DNA of 64,000 bases from Trebonia sp963777905 (GCA_963777905.1 CAVZSM010000010.1:124001-188000); one strand, 5' to 3'. Shown: positions 1 through 8,188, numbered from the stretch's first letter. Translations and numbers: made by a program. Notes: generated by a model from the letters alone, not told the origin.

Positions 1-1244
1 GGGCGACTGGTCCACCGGGCCATGACCTGCGCCGCGGCCATGGTGAGCCACGGTCCCGCGATGAACACGCCGACGATGATGATCGCGAAGCTGGACGTGA
101 ACGCCTGGACCTGTCCGCTGATGGAGGCCGGGTGGCCGTGCACGGTCCAGAAGCCGAGCTCGGCCAGGCCGGCCAGCAGCGGCACCACCCGCCAGACGCC
201 AGGCGGCTTCGGGGTCGCCCGGCGGGCGACGCCGAGCGGGGAGATGTGCACCCGGCGCAGCGCCAGCCGGGCCGCCGCGGCGGCGGCCAGCGGCACGCCG
301 ATCGCGACCACGAGGACGTCGAACAGGCTGAGCGCAAGGTCGCTCGGGAAGAACGGCGCGCCGATGAACGGGATGGCCGCGACCGGGGTCCGCAGCAGGA
401 AGAAGATCCCGAACCCGGCCGCCGCCCCCAGGGTGGCGGCAACGGTCGATTCGGTGGCGGCGAGCAGGGAGACCTGCTTGCGGGTCGCGCCGACCAGGCG
501 CATCGCCGCAAACCGTTCCTCACGGCGGGCGGCCGACAGCCGGGTCGCGGTGCCGATGAAGATCAGCACCGGGGCAAGGATGGCCAGCGCGACGACGGCC
601 AAGATGATGTCGGTGGCGCTCGCCGGGGCACCTCCGTCGGCCGGCAGGTAGGTCAGGCCCTGAGGGTTGACCTCCGACTGGTTGCTGCCGGGGTTGCCCG
701 GTACCGTCGTGGCGATCGACCTCACGCGCACGCTGTCCGGGGTATGCGCCAGCTGCGCCGGGGTGCGCCCTTCGATAAGGACGAGCGAGTTCGGTGACGG
801 CAGCGCCGCGTCGCCGATCGTCCCGGCCAGGTGGCCAGGGTAACGGTCGGCCAGCTGGTTCGCGGGAGTAGTGCGCATCAGCGCGACGAGAGCGGGCGAG
901 GCGTAGTACTGGCCCGGTCCCGGGTCGTGGGAGATGCCCGGCGGCACGGGGGACGAGGCGCCGGTAGCGGCGACGTCGAAGCGGTCGATCGTCTGGCCGT
1001 CGAAGGTGTCGTTGCTTGGGTGCCACCACAACGGGGCGGCGCCCGTCGCCGGCCCGGCGGGCGACCACGCGCTGCCGGTCCAGAACCACGCGTGGCGGCC
1101 GTTCCAGGTGCTTACGGCGTTGATCGCGGCCACGGCCGTCAGCAGGAGGCCGACGCCGAGGCCGACCGCGATGGTCAGGATGACCAGCCGGGTGATGGCT
1201 TCGCGGCCGCCGCTGACCGCCAGCCGCAGCCCGAGGGGGATCAC
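1..1244 (-). CDS. ABC transporter permease, FtsX/MacB type (partial)
   Basis: Membrane half of an ABC exporter. Read from a GTG at 1244, the frame stays open to the left edge of the window, so the C-terminus is missing. A short basic N-terminus is followed by a hydrophobic helix (about residues 15-38, with LVILTIAVGLGVGLLL), then a long polar stretch, and more hydrophobic segments near the edge (FAIIIVGVFIAG). That layout fits FtsX-like permeases with a large extracellular domain. The GTG overlaps the stop of the ATPase gene (GTGA), so the two are translationally coupled and form one transporter under the PadR gene. The substrate cannot be read from the sequence. The frame was checked by hand at both ends, not throughout. 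Confidence 0.8.
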   Translation of the reverse strand, partial: MIPLGLRLAVSGGREAITRLVILTIAVGLGVGLLLTAVAAINAVSTWNGRHAWFWTGSAWSPAGPATGAAPLWWHPSNDTFDGQTIDRFDVAATGASSPVPPGISHDPGPGQYYASPALVALMRTTPANQLADRYPGHLAGTIGDAALPSPNSLVLIEGRTPAQLAHTPDSVRVRSIATTVPGNPGSNQSEVNPQGLTYLPADGGAPASATDIILAVVALAILAPVLIFIGTATRLSAARREERFAAMRLVGATRKQVSLLAATESTVAATLGAAAGFGIFFLLRTPVAAIPFIGAPFFPSDLALSLFDVLVVAIGVPLAAAAAARLALRRVHISPLGVARRATPKPPGVWRVVPLLAGLAELGFWTVHGHPASISGQVQAFTSSFAIIIVGVFIAGPWLTMAAAQVMARWTSR

Positions 1245-1975
1245 GGCTCGGACCCGGTGAGCGTGCTGACCTTGCCGTCCCTGACGATGACCTCGCGGTC
1301 GGCGTAGGCGGCGACCCGCGCGTCGTGGGTGACCAGGATGACGGTGGTGCCGTGCTCGCGCACGGCGGCGGTGAGCAGGTTCATCACCATCTCCCCTGAC
1401 ATGGAGTCAAGCGATCCTGTCGGCTCGTCGGCGAACAGGATCTCGGGACCGGCGACCAGGCCGCGGGCCAGCGCGACTCGCTGTGCCTGCCCGCCGGACA
1501 GTTCCCCGGATCTGCGGCGCTGGAGCCCGTCCAGGTCGAGCGGGCCGAACCACTTCCTGGCCGCCGTCATCGCCGGGCCGCGGCGGGTGCCGGACAGCAG
1601 CAGCGGCAGGGCGACGTTCTCTTCCGCGGTCAGCTCGGGGACCAGCTGACCGAACTGGAACACGAACCCGAACCGGTTCCGGCGCAGTTCGCTGCGCCGG
1701 TCGTCGCTCAGGGTGTCCAGCCGCTGCCCGCCGAACCAGACCTCGCCCTCGTCGGGGACCAGGATCCCCGCCAGGCAGTGCAGCAAGGTGGACTTGCCCG
1801 ATCCGCTCGGCCCCATGATCGCGACGATCTCGCCTGGGCTTACCCGTAGCGAGGCACCACGCAGCGCTGGCGTCTCCCCGAAGGACTTGGCGAGGTTCCG
1901 CGCCTCGATGATCTTCACCATCGCGGTGGTGCCCGCGGCCTGGCCCGCGCTGGCGGGCTGGATGCCCCCGCTCAT
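1241..1975 (-). CDS. ABC transporter ATP-binding protein, LolD/MacB type
   Basis: Cytoplasmic ATPase that powers the neighbouring FtsX-type permease. The 244-residue product has Walker A GPSGSGKST, a Q-loop region, signature LSGGQAQR, Walker B ILFADEPTGSLD and the switch-region HD of VTHDARV. This is the full set for the LolD/MacB/SalX-like class. The ATG at 1975 overlaps the stop of the PadR gene (ATGA), which supports this start. An internal Met (MVKIIEARNL) would remove an 18-residue extension with no family counterpart. Autoregulation of the whole PadR-ATPase-permease operon through the upstream palindrome is likely. Such PadR-linked exporters often handle antibiotics or membrane stress, but the cargo here is unknown. 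Confidence 0.93.
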   Translation of the reverse strand: MSGGIQPASAGQAAGTTAMVKIIEARNLAKSFGETPALRGASLRVSPGEIVAIMGPSGSGKSTLLHCLAGILVPDEGEVWFGGQRLDTLSDDRRSELRRNRFGFVFQFGQLVPELTAEENVALPLLLSGTRRGPAMTAARKWFGPLDLDGLQRRRSGELSGGQAQRVALARGLVAGPEILFADEPTGSLDSMSGEMVMNLLTAAVREHGTTVILVTHDARVAAYADREVIVRDGKVSTLTGSEP

Positions 1976-2496
1976 CGCCCGACCTCCTGCTTGAGCATGT
2001 CGAGCCGGGCCGCGGTGTGGTCCATCCAGCGCAAGTCAGCCTCCAGCCGGTAGATGGAATGGTCAGCGAGCAGCAGGTCGAGAGTGCCGCCGGACCGCTT
2101 CAGCTCGGTCAGCGCGCGCATGCGCTCCAGATGCGCTGCCCGCTGTATGTCGAGGTACCGGTCGGCCGGGCGGTCGAGCAGCAAGGCGAGCACCACCTTG
2201 GCGAAGAGCTCGCTTTGCAGGTCAGGCTCCGGCGGGGCCGGCACGGTCAGCCACCGCTCGACGTCGCCGATGCCGTCATCGGTGATCACGTACCGGCGGC
2301 GTTCGGGCCCGGCGCCTTGCTCAACGGGCCCGGCGACCGCCTTCCCGTCCCTGGCCAGCCGGGACAGCGTGGCGTACACCTGGCTGTACCGCACCGGTTT
2401 CCCCCGGCCGAAGAACATGTCGTAGTCACGCTTGAGGTCATAGCCGTGACTCGGCCCCCGTTCGAGGAGCCCGAGCAGTGTCAGCGGAACACTCAT
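1972..2496 (-). CDS. PadR family transcriptional regulator
   Basis: DNA-binding repressor of 174 residues. The N-terminal winged helix (about 1-80) carries typical PadR features: LLGLLERGPSHGYDLKR, YSQVYATLSRL and the wing RRRYVITDDG. The C-terminal half is a helical dimerisation region (YRLEADLRWMDHTAARLDMLK), as in the longer PadR/Vir-type subfamily. It is the first gene of a coupled operon with an ABC ATPase and permease. Its start codon lies three bases from a perfect 13-bp inverted repeat, so it probably represses its own operon until a ligand, perhaps the exported compound, binds. Confidence 0.93.
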   Translation of the reverse strand: MSVPLTLLGLLERGPSHGYDLKRDYDMFFGRGKPVRYSQVYATLSRLARDGKAVAGPVEQGAGPERRRYVITDDGIGDVERWLTVPAPPEPDLQSELFAKVVLALLLDRPADRYLDIQRAAHLERMRALTELKRSGGTLDLLLADHSIYRLEADLRWMDHTAARLDMLKQEVGR

Positions 2497-2499
2497 AAC

Positions 2500-2528
2500 C
2501 GAGAGAATACTCCAAGAGTATTCTCTCG
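2500..2528. promoter_or_regulatory. PadR operator candidate (13-bp perfect inverted repeat)
   Basis: The arms CGAGAGAATACTC and GAGTATTCTCTCG are perfectly complementary and separated by 3 nt. The site lies immediately upstream of the PadR ATG. It is the only AT-rich stretch nearby and has the size expected of a PadR dimer site. The binding role is inferred. Confidence 0.75.
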
Positions 2529-2684
2529 TGTAGTAGCAGAGCCAGAAAGTTTCACCCCGGAGGTGGCCGACGGCGTTGCGGGGGCCCGCCGCCGCGCCCG
2601 CGGAGATGGCGCGCCCTCCGGCAGCCTCGCCCGGTCATCCAGCGCACGAGCACGGGTCCCCGCTGCCGGTAAACAAGACGCGAC

Positions 2685-3034
2685 CTGTGGATAGCCTGTG
2701 CATGATGCGGTGGATAACCGCGTTCGATTGCGGATAACCGCCGCCGCGCTGTGGACAACGAAAAAAGCTCTCAATTATTGGCCTCGAACCCTTGCGCCGC
2801 GGCCGGGCTGAGGCGTAGAAATGCTTTCACCGTCGGAAACGGGCACTACCCCAGGGGAAACTCAGGGGACGTGGGAGGAGCCGGGAAACCGGTGAATCGC
2901 GCGGGTGTCTGGCCCTGGCGGGGCGGCAGTCGCCGCCGGGCGAGCCGGGCAACCGGCCAGCCTGGTGCGGCAGGTCGCGCAAGGCCCCCTCCATCCCATA
3001 AATGGAGGGGGCCTTGTTCTATTGTGCCCGAGCC
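2685..3034 (+). repeat. 350-bp duplicated non-coding unit, copy 1 (structured RNA candidate)
   Basis: First of two tandem copies, offset by exactly 381 bp from the second. Its 5' part has four DnaA-box-like 9-mers (TGTGGATAG, GGTGGATAA, TGCGGATAA, TGTGGACAA at 2750-2758). A 91-nt core (2815-2905) with three GGAAAC or GGGAAAC elements follows; one forms CCGG-GAAA-CCGG. A GCCGG-GCAA-CCGGC hairpin lies at 2944-2957. The unit ends in a strong hairpin (2981-3015). The core is about 98% identical to copy 2 while the flanks have diverged, which is what selection on an RNA or a protein-binding core would give. No convincing ORF lies inside. It does not match a riboswitch class I can name. Confidence 0.75.
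2981..3015 (+). terminator. Intrinsic terminator of repeat copy 1
   Basis: AAGGCCCCCTCCAT pairs perfectly with ATGGAGGGGGCCTT across a 7-nt loop and is followed by a T-containing tail (GTTCTATTGT). The same element closes copy 2. Confidence 0.8.
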
Positions 3035-3065
3035 CCAGCATCCTGAACACTGCACCGAGTGCGTT

Positions 3066-3415
3066 CTGTGGATAGCTTGTGAACTATGCGGTGGATAACC
3101 GCATTTAATTGCGGATAACTACCGCCACTCTGTGGACAGCGAAAAAACTCTCAATTAATGTTCCGCGACCCCTTGCGCTGCGGCTGGACGCAGGGGTAGA
3201 AATGCTTTCACCGTCGGAAACGGGCACCACCCCAGGGGAAACTCAGGGGACGTGAGAGGAGCCGGGAAACCGGTGAATCGCGCGGGTTCCTGGCCCTGAC
3301 GGGGCGGTCGGCTTCGCCGGGCGGGCTGGGCAACTGGCCAGGCTGGTGCGGCAGGGCGCACAAGGCCCCCTCCATCCCATAAATGGAGGGGGCCTTGTTC
3401 TATTGTGCCCGAGCC
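3066..3415 (+). repeat. 350-bp duplicated non-coding unit, copy 2
   Basis: Second copy of the 350-bp unit. It holds TGTGGATAG, GGTGGATAA, GCGGATAAC and TGTGGACAG boxes at the same spacing, the 91-nt core at 3196-3286 (two substitutions relative to copy 1), and a GCTGG-GCAA-CTGGC hairpin at 3325-3338. That hairpin differs from copy 1 only by changes that keep G-U pairing. It ends in the same hairpin. It lies just upstream of the lipase gene, but its terminator would stop read-through. It therefore looks more like an independent RNA than a leader. Confidence 0.75.
3362..3396 (+). terminator. Intrinsic terminator of repeat copy 2
   Basis: Same 14-bp perfect stem as in copy 1, with the same 7-nt loop and T-containing tail. 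It insulates the following lipase gene. Confidence 0.8.
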
Positions 3416-3506
3416 GGACGTCCCGCCAGCTCATGACACGCCGGCGAAAGCCGCTGAAGGGACTTACCGGAGCCACTGTCAAGATCGTGACGTTCGGGGC
3501 CGCATC

Positions 3507-4325
3507 ATGGGATGCGTGCGTTCCCCCATTCGCCGGTGGACCGGGCTCAGCCCGCGGCGCAAGATCCTGCTCGGGGGACTCGCCCTGGTTGTGACCGCGG
3601 TTGCCGTGGTCGTCGGGGTGCGGGTCTCTGGCGGCCAGCCGGAACCGGTAGCCGGGCGGCCGGGCGCGGTGCTGCTCGTTCCCGGCTACGGCGGGTCCAC
3701 CACGTCGCTGGACGGGCTGGCCGCGCGGATCAAGAGCGCGGGCCGGACCGCCACCGTGGTGCCGCTCGCGGGTGACGGCACTGGCGACCTGACGGTGCAG
3801 GCCCGGGTGCTCAACGGGTACGTGAACGCGGCGCTCGCCGCGGGATCCGGGCCGGTCACCGTGATCGGGTACTCGGCGGGCGGCGTCGTGGCGTGGCTCT
3901 GGTACGTCGACTACGGTGGCGCGGGACGGACGGGCACGATCATCACCCTGGGATCGCCGCTGCACGGCGCGCGGATCGCCGCCGTGGGCACCGCGTACGA
4001 CCCGGGGCTGTGCCCCGTCGCCTGCCAGCAGCTCGCGCCGGGCAGCGCGCTGCTGACCCGGCTGCAGCAATCGGCGCAGCCGCGCCCGCCCTGGCTGTCG
4101 CTGTGGAGCGCCGACGACCAGACCGTGCAGCCGCCGGACTCCGCCCGGCTGCCCGGCGCGGTGAACGTCCCGCTCCAGTCCGTCTGCCCGGGCGTGACGA
4201 TCCAGCACAGCCAGCTGCCCGCCGCCCCGCTCGTCGTCGGCCTTGTGCTGCGCACGCTGTCCGCCGGCCGCGTCACCGCCCCGGCCCCCGGCGATTGCCC
4301 GGCCCTGGAGTCCCTCGGCCGCTGA
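3507..4325 (+). CDS. Membrane-anchored or secreted alpha/beta-hydrolase, LipA-like lipase/esterase
   Basis: Hydrolase of ester or lipid substrates outside the cell. The chosen ATG at 3507 gives 272 residues beginning with a basic segment and one hydrophobic helix (about 15-38, LLGGLALVVTAVAVVVGV), either a signal sequence or an anchor. The fold starts at VLLVPGYGGS (oxyanion region). The nucleophile elbow GYSAGG places Ser123 in a GxSxG motif. The likely Asp is in WSADDQTVQP and the His in TIQHSQLP. Order and size fit the compact Bacillus LipA/EstA lipase group. A longer frame from 3405 would start inside the repeat and adds no conserved sequence. Confidence 0.85.
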   Translation: MGCVRSPIRRWTGLSPRRKILLGGLALVVTAVAVVVGVRVSGGQPEPVAGRPGAVLLVPGYGGSTTSLDGLAARIKSAGRTATVVPLAGDGTGDLTVQARVLNGYVNAALAAGSGPVTVIGYSAGGVVAWLWYVDYGGAGRTGTIITLGSPLHGARIAAVGTAYDPGLCPVACQQLAPGSALLTRLQQSAQPRPPWLSLWSADDQTVQPPDSARLPGAVNVPLQSVCPGVTIQHSQLPAAPLVVGLVLRTLSAGRVTAPAPGDCPALESLGR

Positions 4326-4353
4326 CCGCGAAACCTGATCGCCGCCCGCGAGG

Positions 4354-5256
4354 TCAGGACGTGACGTCCCGCGTGGCGAAGTTGGCCCAGGCGGCCGCCA
4401 GGAACACCACCACGTACACCGCCTGGATGGCGAACCCGCGCTGGATGTCCCGCCACAAGATGGGCTGCCGGAAGAAGTCGATCCACGCCAGCCAGTACCG
4501 GGTCGGCAGGTAGGGCTGCACGGTGGTCGCGGCGTTCAGCGTGACCAGGATCTCGCTGACGACCAGCGCGGCCAGCGAGCCGAGCGCGGCGCCGATCGCG
4601 GAGTCGGTCAGCGTGGACAGGAACAGCGCGATCGCCGCGACGCCGAGCATGGAGACCGTGATGAAGGCCATGGCGCCGAGGACGCGCTCGATGAGCTCCA
4701 GGGTGGTCAGCGGGGTGCCGGACAGCGACGTGATGGCCGCGCCGGGCTGCAGCCCGGCCGTGGGCCCGCCGCCGGCGCCCGGCGCGATGGACCCGGGAGC
4801 CAGCCCGCCCGGCGCGGTGCCGACGGCCGCGGCGCGGGACGGGCCGAGGATCAGCACCCCGGTGGCGTACGAGGTGACCGTGACGGCGACGACGGCGAGC
4901 ACCGCGAACGTGATGACCGCGACGAGCTTGGCGACCAGCAGCTTCGTCCGCCCGACCGGGCGGGCCAGCAGGTAGCGCAGCGTCCCCGCGGACGCCTCGC
5001 CCGCGATCGAGTCGCCCGCCACCACCGCGACGGCGACCGGCAGGAACACCGGCAGCACGAGCGCTAGCGCCGCCGCCGGGTACAGCTGCCCCTCGTCCAG
5101 CACCGCGGACAGGAACGCGCTGCCCTGCCCGGGCGGCGGGGCCAGGTGCGTGACCGCGATGAAGATCGCCACGACCAGCGGCAGGGCGCAGATCAGCCCG
5201 ATCGAGATCCAGGTGCGCAGCCGCCGCACCAGCTTGAACAGCTCGACGGCGATCAT
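4354..5256 (-). CDS. ABC-2 type transporter permease
   Basis: Integral membrane permease of 300 residues, last gene of a three-gene operon. It starts MIAVELFKLVRRLRTWISIGLICALPLVVAIF (described in parts: cytoplasmic lead then first helix) and has six hydrophobic segments, typical of the NatB/YhaP-like ABC-2 class. A Gly/Pro/Ala-rich loop of about 50 residues (near 140-190) lies between helices. The ATG overlaps the stop of the ATPase gene by 4 nt, so the subunits are translationally coupled. The substrate is unknown. Confidence 0.88.
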   Translation of the reverse strand: MIAVELFKLVRRLRTWISIGLICALPLVVAIFIAVTHLAPPPGQGSAFLSAVLDEGQLYPAAALALVLPVFLPVAVAVVAGDSIAGEASAGTLRYLLARPVGRTKLLVAKLVAVITFAVLAVVAVTVTSYATGVLILGPSRAAAVGTAPGGLAPGSIAPGAGGGPTAGLQPGAAITSLSGTPLTTLELIERVLGAMAFITVSMLGVAAIALFLSTLTDSAIGAALGSLAALVVSEILVTLNAATTVQPYLPTRYWLAWIDFFRQPILWRDIQRGFAIQAVYVVVFLAAAWANFATRDVTS

Positions 5257-6170
5257 GCGGGCACGCCGAACTGGTCGGAGCCCGCGCCCGTCAGGTCCAG
5301 CACGATCTCTTCCAGGCTGCGCCGCTGCACCGCCAGCGACCTGACCGGCACGCCCGCCGCCACGAGGCGGGCGTTCAGTGCGGCCGGATCAGCGGACCGC
5401 ACCACGAGGTCCGCCCCGTCCCTGCGCTCGACGAGGCCGTCTAGAGTCGCGACCGCACGTTCCGGATCATCGGTCGAGATCAGGACGCGGCCTGTCGGCT
5501 CTTGCAGGGACGCGAGCTGTTCTTGCAGCACCAGCTTTCCTGAGTCGAGCACCCCGATCCTCGTGCACAGCGCGGACACTTCCGGCAGCAGGTGACTGGA
5601 CATGAACACAGTGACCCCGTCCGCGTTCAGGCCGGTCAGCAGGTCGCGGATGTCCCTGATGCCGCGCGGGTCGAGGCCGTTGGTCGGCTCGTCGAGGATG
5701 AGCAGCCGTGGGCGGCGCACCAGCGCGGCGGCCAGCCCCAGCCGCTGCCGCATGCCGAGCGAGTAGGCGCGGACCGGCCGCCGGTCGATGCCGGCCAGGC
5801 CGACCTGCTCCAGGGCCTCGTCGACGCGGCGGCGCCTGGTGCGCCGCCCGCCGCCCGATCCCGGTCCCGCCGCGTCGAGCAGCCGCAGGTTGGCGCGCCC
5901 GGACAGGTGCGGGTAGGCGGCGGGCTCTTCGATCAGCGCGCCGATCTCGGGCAGCACCCGGCTGACGTGCCGCGGAACCGGCTCGCCGAGGATCGAGATG
6001 GACCCGCTCGTCGCGTACACCAGGCCGAGGAGCATCCGGACGAGGGTGGATTTGCCGCTGCCGTTCGGGCCGAGGAGGCCGTACCTGTCGCCTTCGCGGA
6101 CGTCGAGGCTCACGTCGCGGACCGCCTCGACGTGCCCGAAGCGCTTCGTCAGGTCCTGTGTGGTGATCAT
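5253..6170 (-). CDS. ABC-2 type transporter ATP-binding protein
   Basis: ATPase subunit of 305 residues with Walker A GPNGSGKST, signature YSLGMRQRLGLA, Walker B LLILDEPTNGLDP and a switch His in SSHLLPEV. The C-terminal 80 residues (RVLISTDDPERAVATLDG onward) form the small domain common to drug and polysaccharide ABC-2 ATPases. It overlaps both neighbours by 4 nt: the permease downstream and the LolA-like gene upstream. The three products probably form or regulate one exporter. Confidence 0.92.
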   Translation of the reverse strand: MITTQDLTKRFGHVEAVRDVSLDVREGDRYGLLGPNGSGKSTLVRMLLGLVYATSGSISILGEPVPRHVSRVLPEIGALIEEPAAYPHLSGRANLRLLDAAGPGSGGGRRTRRRRVDEALEQVGLAGIDRRPVRAYSLGMRQRLGLAAALVRRPRLLILDEPTNGLDPRGIRDIRDLLTGLNADGVTVFMSSHLLPEVSALCTRIGVLDSGKLVLQEQLASLQEPTGRVLISTDDPERAVATLDGLVERRDGADLVVRSADPAALNARLVAAGVPVRSLAVQRRSLEEIVLDLTGAGSDQFGVPA

Positions 6171-7297
6171 TCGCCGAAGTCCTGGTCTGGTTTGGCGGCC
6201 AGCACCGCGGCGGCCTGCTCGAGCGTGCCCCTGCTGACGAACCCGACCAGGAGGAACGTGTCCGGCGACCGGTAGGGGTGCACGAGCGCGAGGTTGACGA
6301 GCGGGGCGCTGGCGATGGCGCCGGTTCCGTCGGTGAAGGACAGTGGCGCCGCGCCCGCGTCCAGCGCGTCGGTCAGCAGCTGCCCGCCGGTGCCGTGGCG
6401 GAAGGTGAGCACGGCGAACGCGGTCAGCCCGGTGCCGTACACGCCGATCTGCGGGACGGGCGACGGTGCGCGCGCGAGTCCGCCGAGGGCGCCGGGCAGC
6501 ACCTCGTTGTCCAGGTTCTTCAGCACCCCGGCGAAGTTGGCCGGCGTGGTGGCGGTGAACCCGGTGCCCGGGGCCTGCTGGGGGGTCAGCACGCTGTTGT
6601 CCGGCGTCCAGGGGCCGGCCTGGAGGAACTGCGATTCCAGCGCCGGGTGCGCCACGCCACGGCCGAAGACCTGCACCAGCAGCGGCAGCCCGGTCGCCGG
6701 CGACGCCCAGATGTCGGCCTGCGCGATCGTGGACTGCGGGCTGGCGGGCCGGACTGCCAGCCCCGCCGCGCTCTGTCCGGCCACCCGCTGTGGCGGCAGG
6801 AGGCTCAGCTTCGCGTCCGGTCCCGCCTCATTGATGATCCGAACGGCCAGGGCCGCTGGCATCAGGTCCGCTGCTCGGGGCAGCCGGATGACCTCGGGGC
6901 CGAAGATGCCGGTCAGCAGCTGCTCACCGGAGTCCCAGACGTAGGTGGTGCCGTTGTCCAGGTAGGTGTCGTTCTCGCCGGTGTCGGAAAGGGTGTCGAC
7001 CCGCCAGCGGTCCGGTGCCGCCTGCCAGACCCGCATCCTGGTGATCCCGTCGAGCAGCGGCGTCACGCTGGCGAACGCGGGCAGCGGCGGGAGGCCGAAG
7101 GTCGCGTCGCTTTCCGCGTAACCGGAGAACGACAGGCGCTGCGAGGCGAGGATCTTGTTCTCGAGCTGCCGCGGCGTGAGCGCCGGCACGCTCGCCGGGA
7201 GCGCGCTGGCCAGGACCGGCAGGCAGCACAGCGCGGCGACGCCGGCCAGCACGACCGTCCAGCGCCACCCGGAATGCCAGGCGTGCCCGGGACGCAC
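6167..7297 (-). CDS. Membrane-anchored LolA/RseB-like protein
   Basis: Extracytoplasmic protein of 376 residues. An N-terminal hydrophobic helix (about 12-33) is followed by a beta-rich region that resembles the LolA/RseB/DUF2092 fold (RWRVDTLSDTGENDTYL, TYVWDSGEQLL, ADIWASPATGLPLLVQV). That fold binds lipids or lipoproteins in characterised relatives. It heads the operon and overlaps the ABC-2 ATPase by 4 nt, so it may capture cargo or sense its state for the exporter. The GTG start has a -10-like TATCGT six bases upstream, which suggests a leaderless mRNA. The family call rests on pattern only. Confidence 0.7.
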   Translation of the reverse strand: MRPGHAWHSGWRWTVVLAGVAALCCLPVLASALPASVPALTPRQLENKILASQRLSFSGYAESDATFGLPPLPAFASVTPLLDGITRMRVWQAAPDRWRVDTLSDTGENDTYLDNGTTYVWDSGEQLLTGIFGPEVIRLPRAADLMPAALAVRIINEAGPDAKLSLLPPQRVAGQSAAGLAVRPASPQSTIAQADIWASPATGLPLLVQVFGRGVAHPALESQFLQAGPWTPDNSVLTPQQAPGTGFTATTPANFAGVLKNLDNEVLPGALGGLARAPSPVPQIGVYGTGLTAFAVLTFRHGTGGQLLTDALDAGAAPLSFTDGTGAIASAPLVNLALVHPYRSPDTFLLVGFVSRGTLEQAAAVLAAKPDQDFGE

Positions 7298-7360
7298 CCC
7301 ATCACGATACGGTAGCTGCCTCTGGATTCGGTCAGCCGTGATGCCGGCGTCCGCGAATCG

Positions 7361-8188
7361 TCAGATCGCAGCGCGCGGCTGACCCGGTTGGGCCGAGCCA
7401 GCGGCGGCCGCGGTCAGGAAGCCTGGGCCGTAGTCAGGCAGCCCGGTGGCCGACCGCATGAACAGCCCGTCGATCTCCACCATCCGCAGCCCGTCGGACG
7501 ACTGGAACAGCGGCTGGAAGGCCACCGGCGTGAACCCGTCGTCCAGCAGGATGTCCATCACCTCGGTCATCTTCGGCTGGTCGTGGTAGATCGGCTGCGC
7601 GGCCAGCTCGACGAGGACCGCGACCACCGAAGGCGGTAGCCCGCCAGGCCCTGCGCCGCGCAGCACCGCCGCGTCGTGCCCCTGGGTATCCGACTTGAGC
7701 AGGACCCGGGGCGAGTCGACCCCGGCGACGATCGACGGGAATTCCGCCTCGAGCGTGGACAGGGACACCGTCGCGGTGCCGGTCTCGGCCATGATCGGGA
7801 TCTGGTCGACCACCCCAGGCAGCGAGGCGAGCAGCGAGTCCAGCTCAGGCCCCTCGTGCAGCCGCAGCTCAGCGGTACCCGATGCGGCGGACAGCCCGAG
7901 CGGCCGCACCTCCCACCGCCCGTCCTTGGCCGCCGCCGCCGTGATGACCGGCAGCGTGGACGGCGACGGCTCGAACGACACGATCCGCCCCCGGTACCCG
8001 AGGGCGCGCAGCCGCTCCCCGAAGTGCCCCCGGTTCCCGCCGACGTCGATGACGCAGTTGATCTCCCGGGACCGGAGCACCGCGTCGAGGGCCCAGTCGA
8101 GCACCCCGTCATCCGGCCGGTGCGGCCACCGCGTGACGTCAAAACCAAAGCGGTGCATCAAGTTACGCAGATTTTCCGGCAGCATCAC
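7361..8188 (-). CDS. FkbM family SAM-dependent methyltransferase
   Basis: Putative O-methyltransferase of 275 residues. The SAM-binding motif INCVIDVGGNRGHFGERLRALGYRG (in parts VIDVGGNRG), the acidic strand IVSFEPSP, and the later LKSDTQGHDAAVLRGA match the FkbM family, whose members methylate sugars or polyketide hydroxyls. The N-terminal segment (LRNLMHRFGFDVTRW) is common in FkbM proteins next to glycan genes. No sugar-biosynthesis genes lie in the window, so the substrate is open. It is transcribed alone, away from the flippase gene. The 286 bp between them show no ORF or clear motif. Confidence 0.87.
   Translation of the reverse strand: MMLPENLRNLMHRFGFDVTRWPHRPDDGVLDWALDAVLRSREINCVIDVGGNRGHFGERLRALGYRGRIVSFEPSPSTLPVITAAAAKDGRWEVRPLGLSAASGTAELRLHEGPELDSLLASLPGVVDQIPIMAETGTATVSLSTLEAEFPSIVAGVDSPRVLLKSDTQGHDAAVLRGAGPGGLPPSVVAVLVELAAQPIYHDQPKMTEVMDILLDDGFTPVAFQPLFQSSDGLRMVEIDGLFMRSATGLPDYGPGFLTAAAAGSAQPGQPRAAI

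Noticed and set aside
2815..2905. Cobalamin or ydaO (c-di-AMP) riboswitch
   Set aside because: GGGAAACCGGTGAATC-like words look familiar, but the full conserved cores of those classes cannot be laid out, and the unit ends in its own terminator rather than leading into a typical target gene.
2751..3098. Possible protein of 115 residues in the first repeat copy
   Set aside because: It crosses the conserved RNA-like core and the terminator, is not maintained in the second copy, and has no ribosome site.
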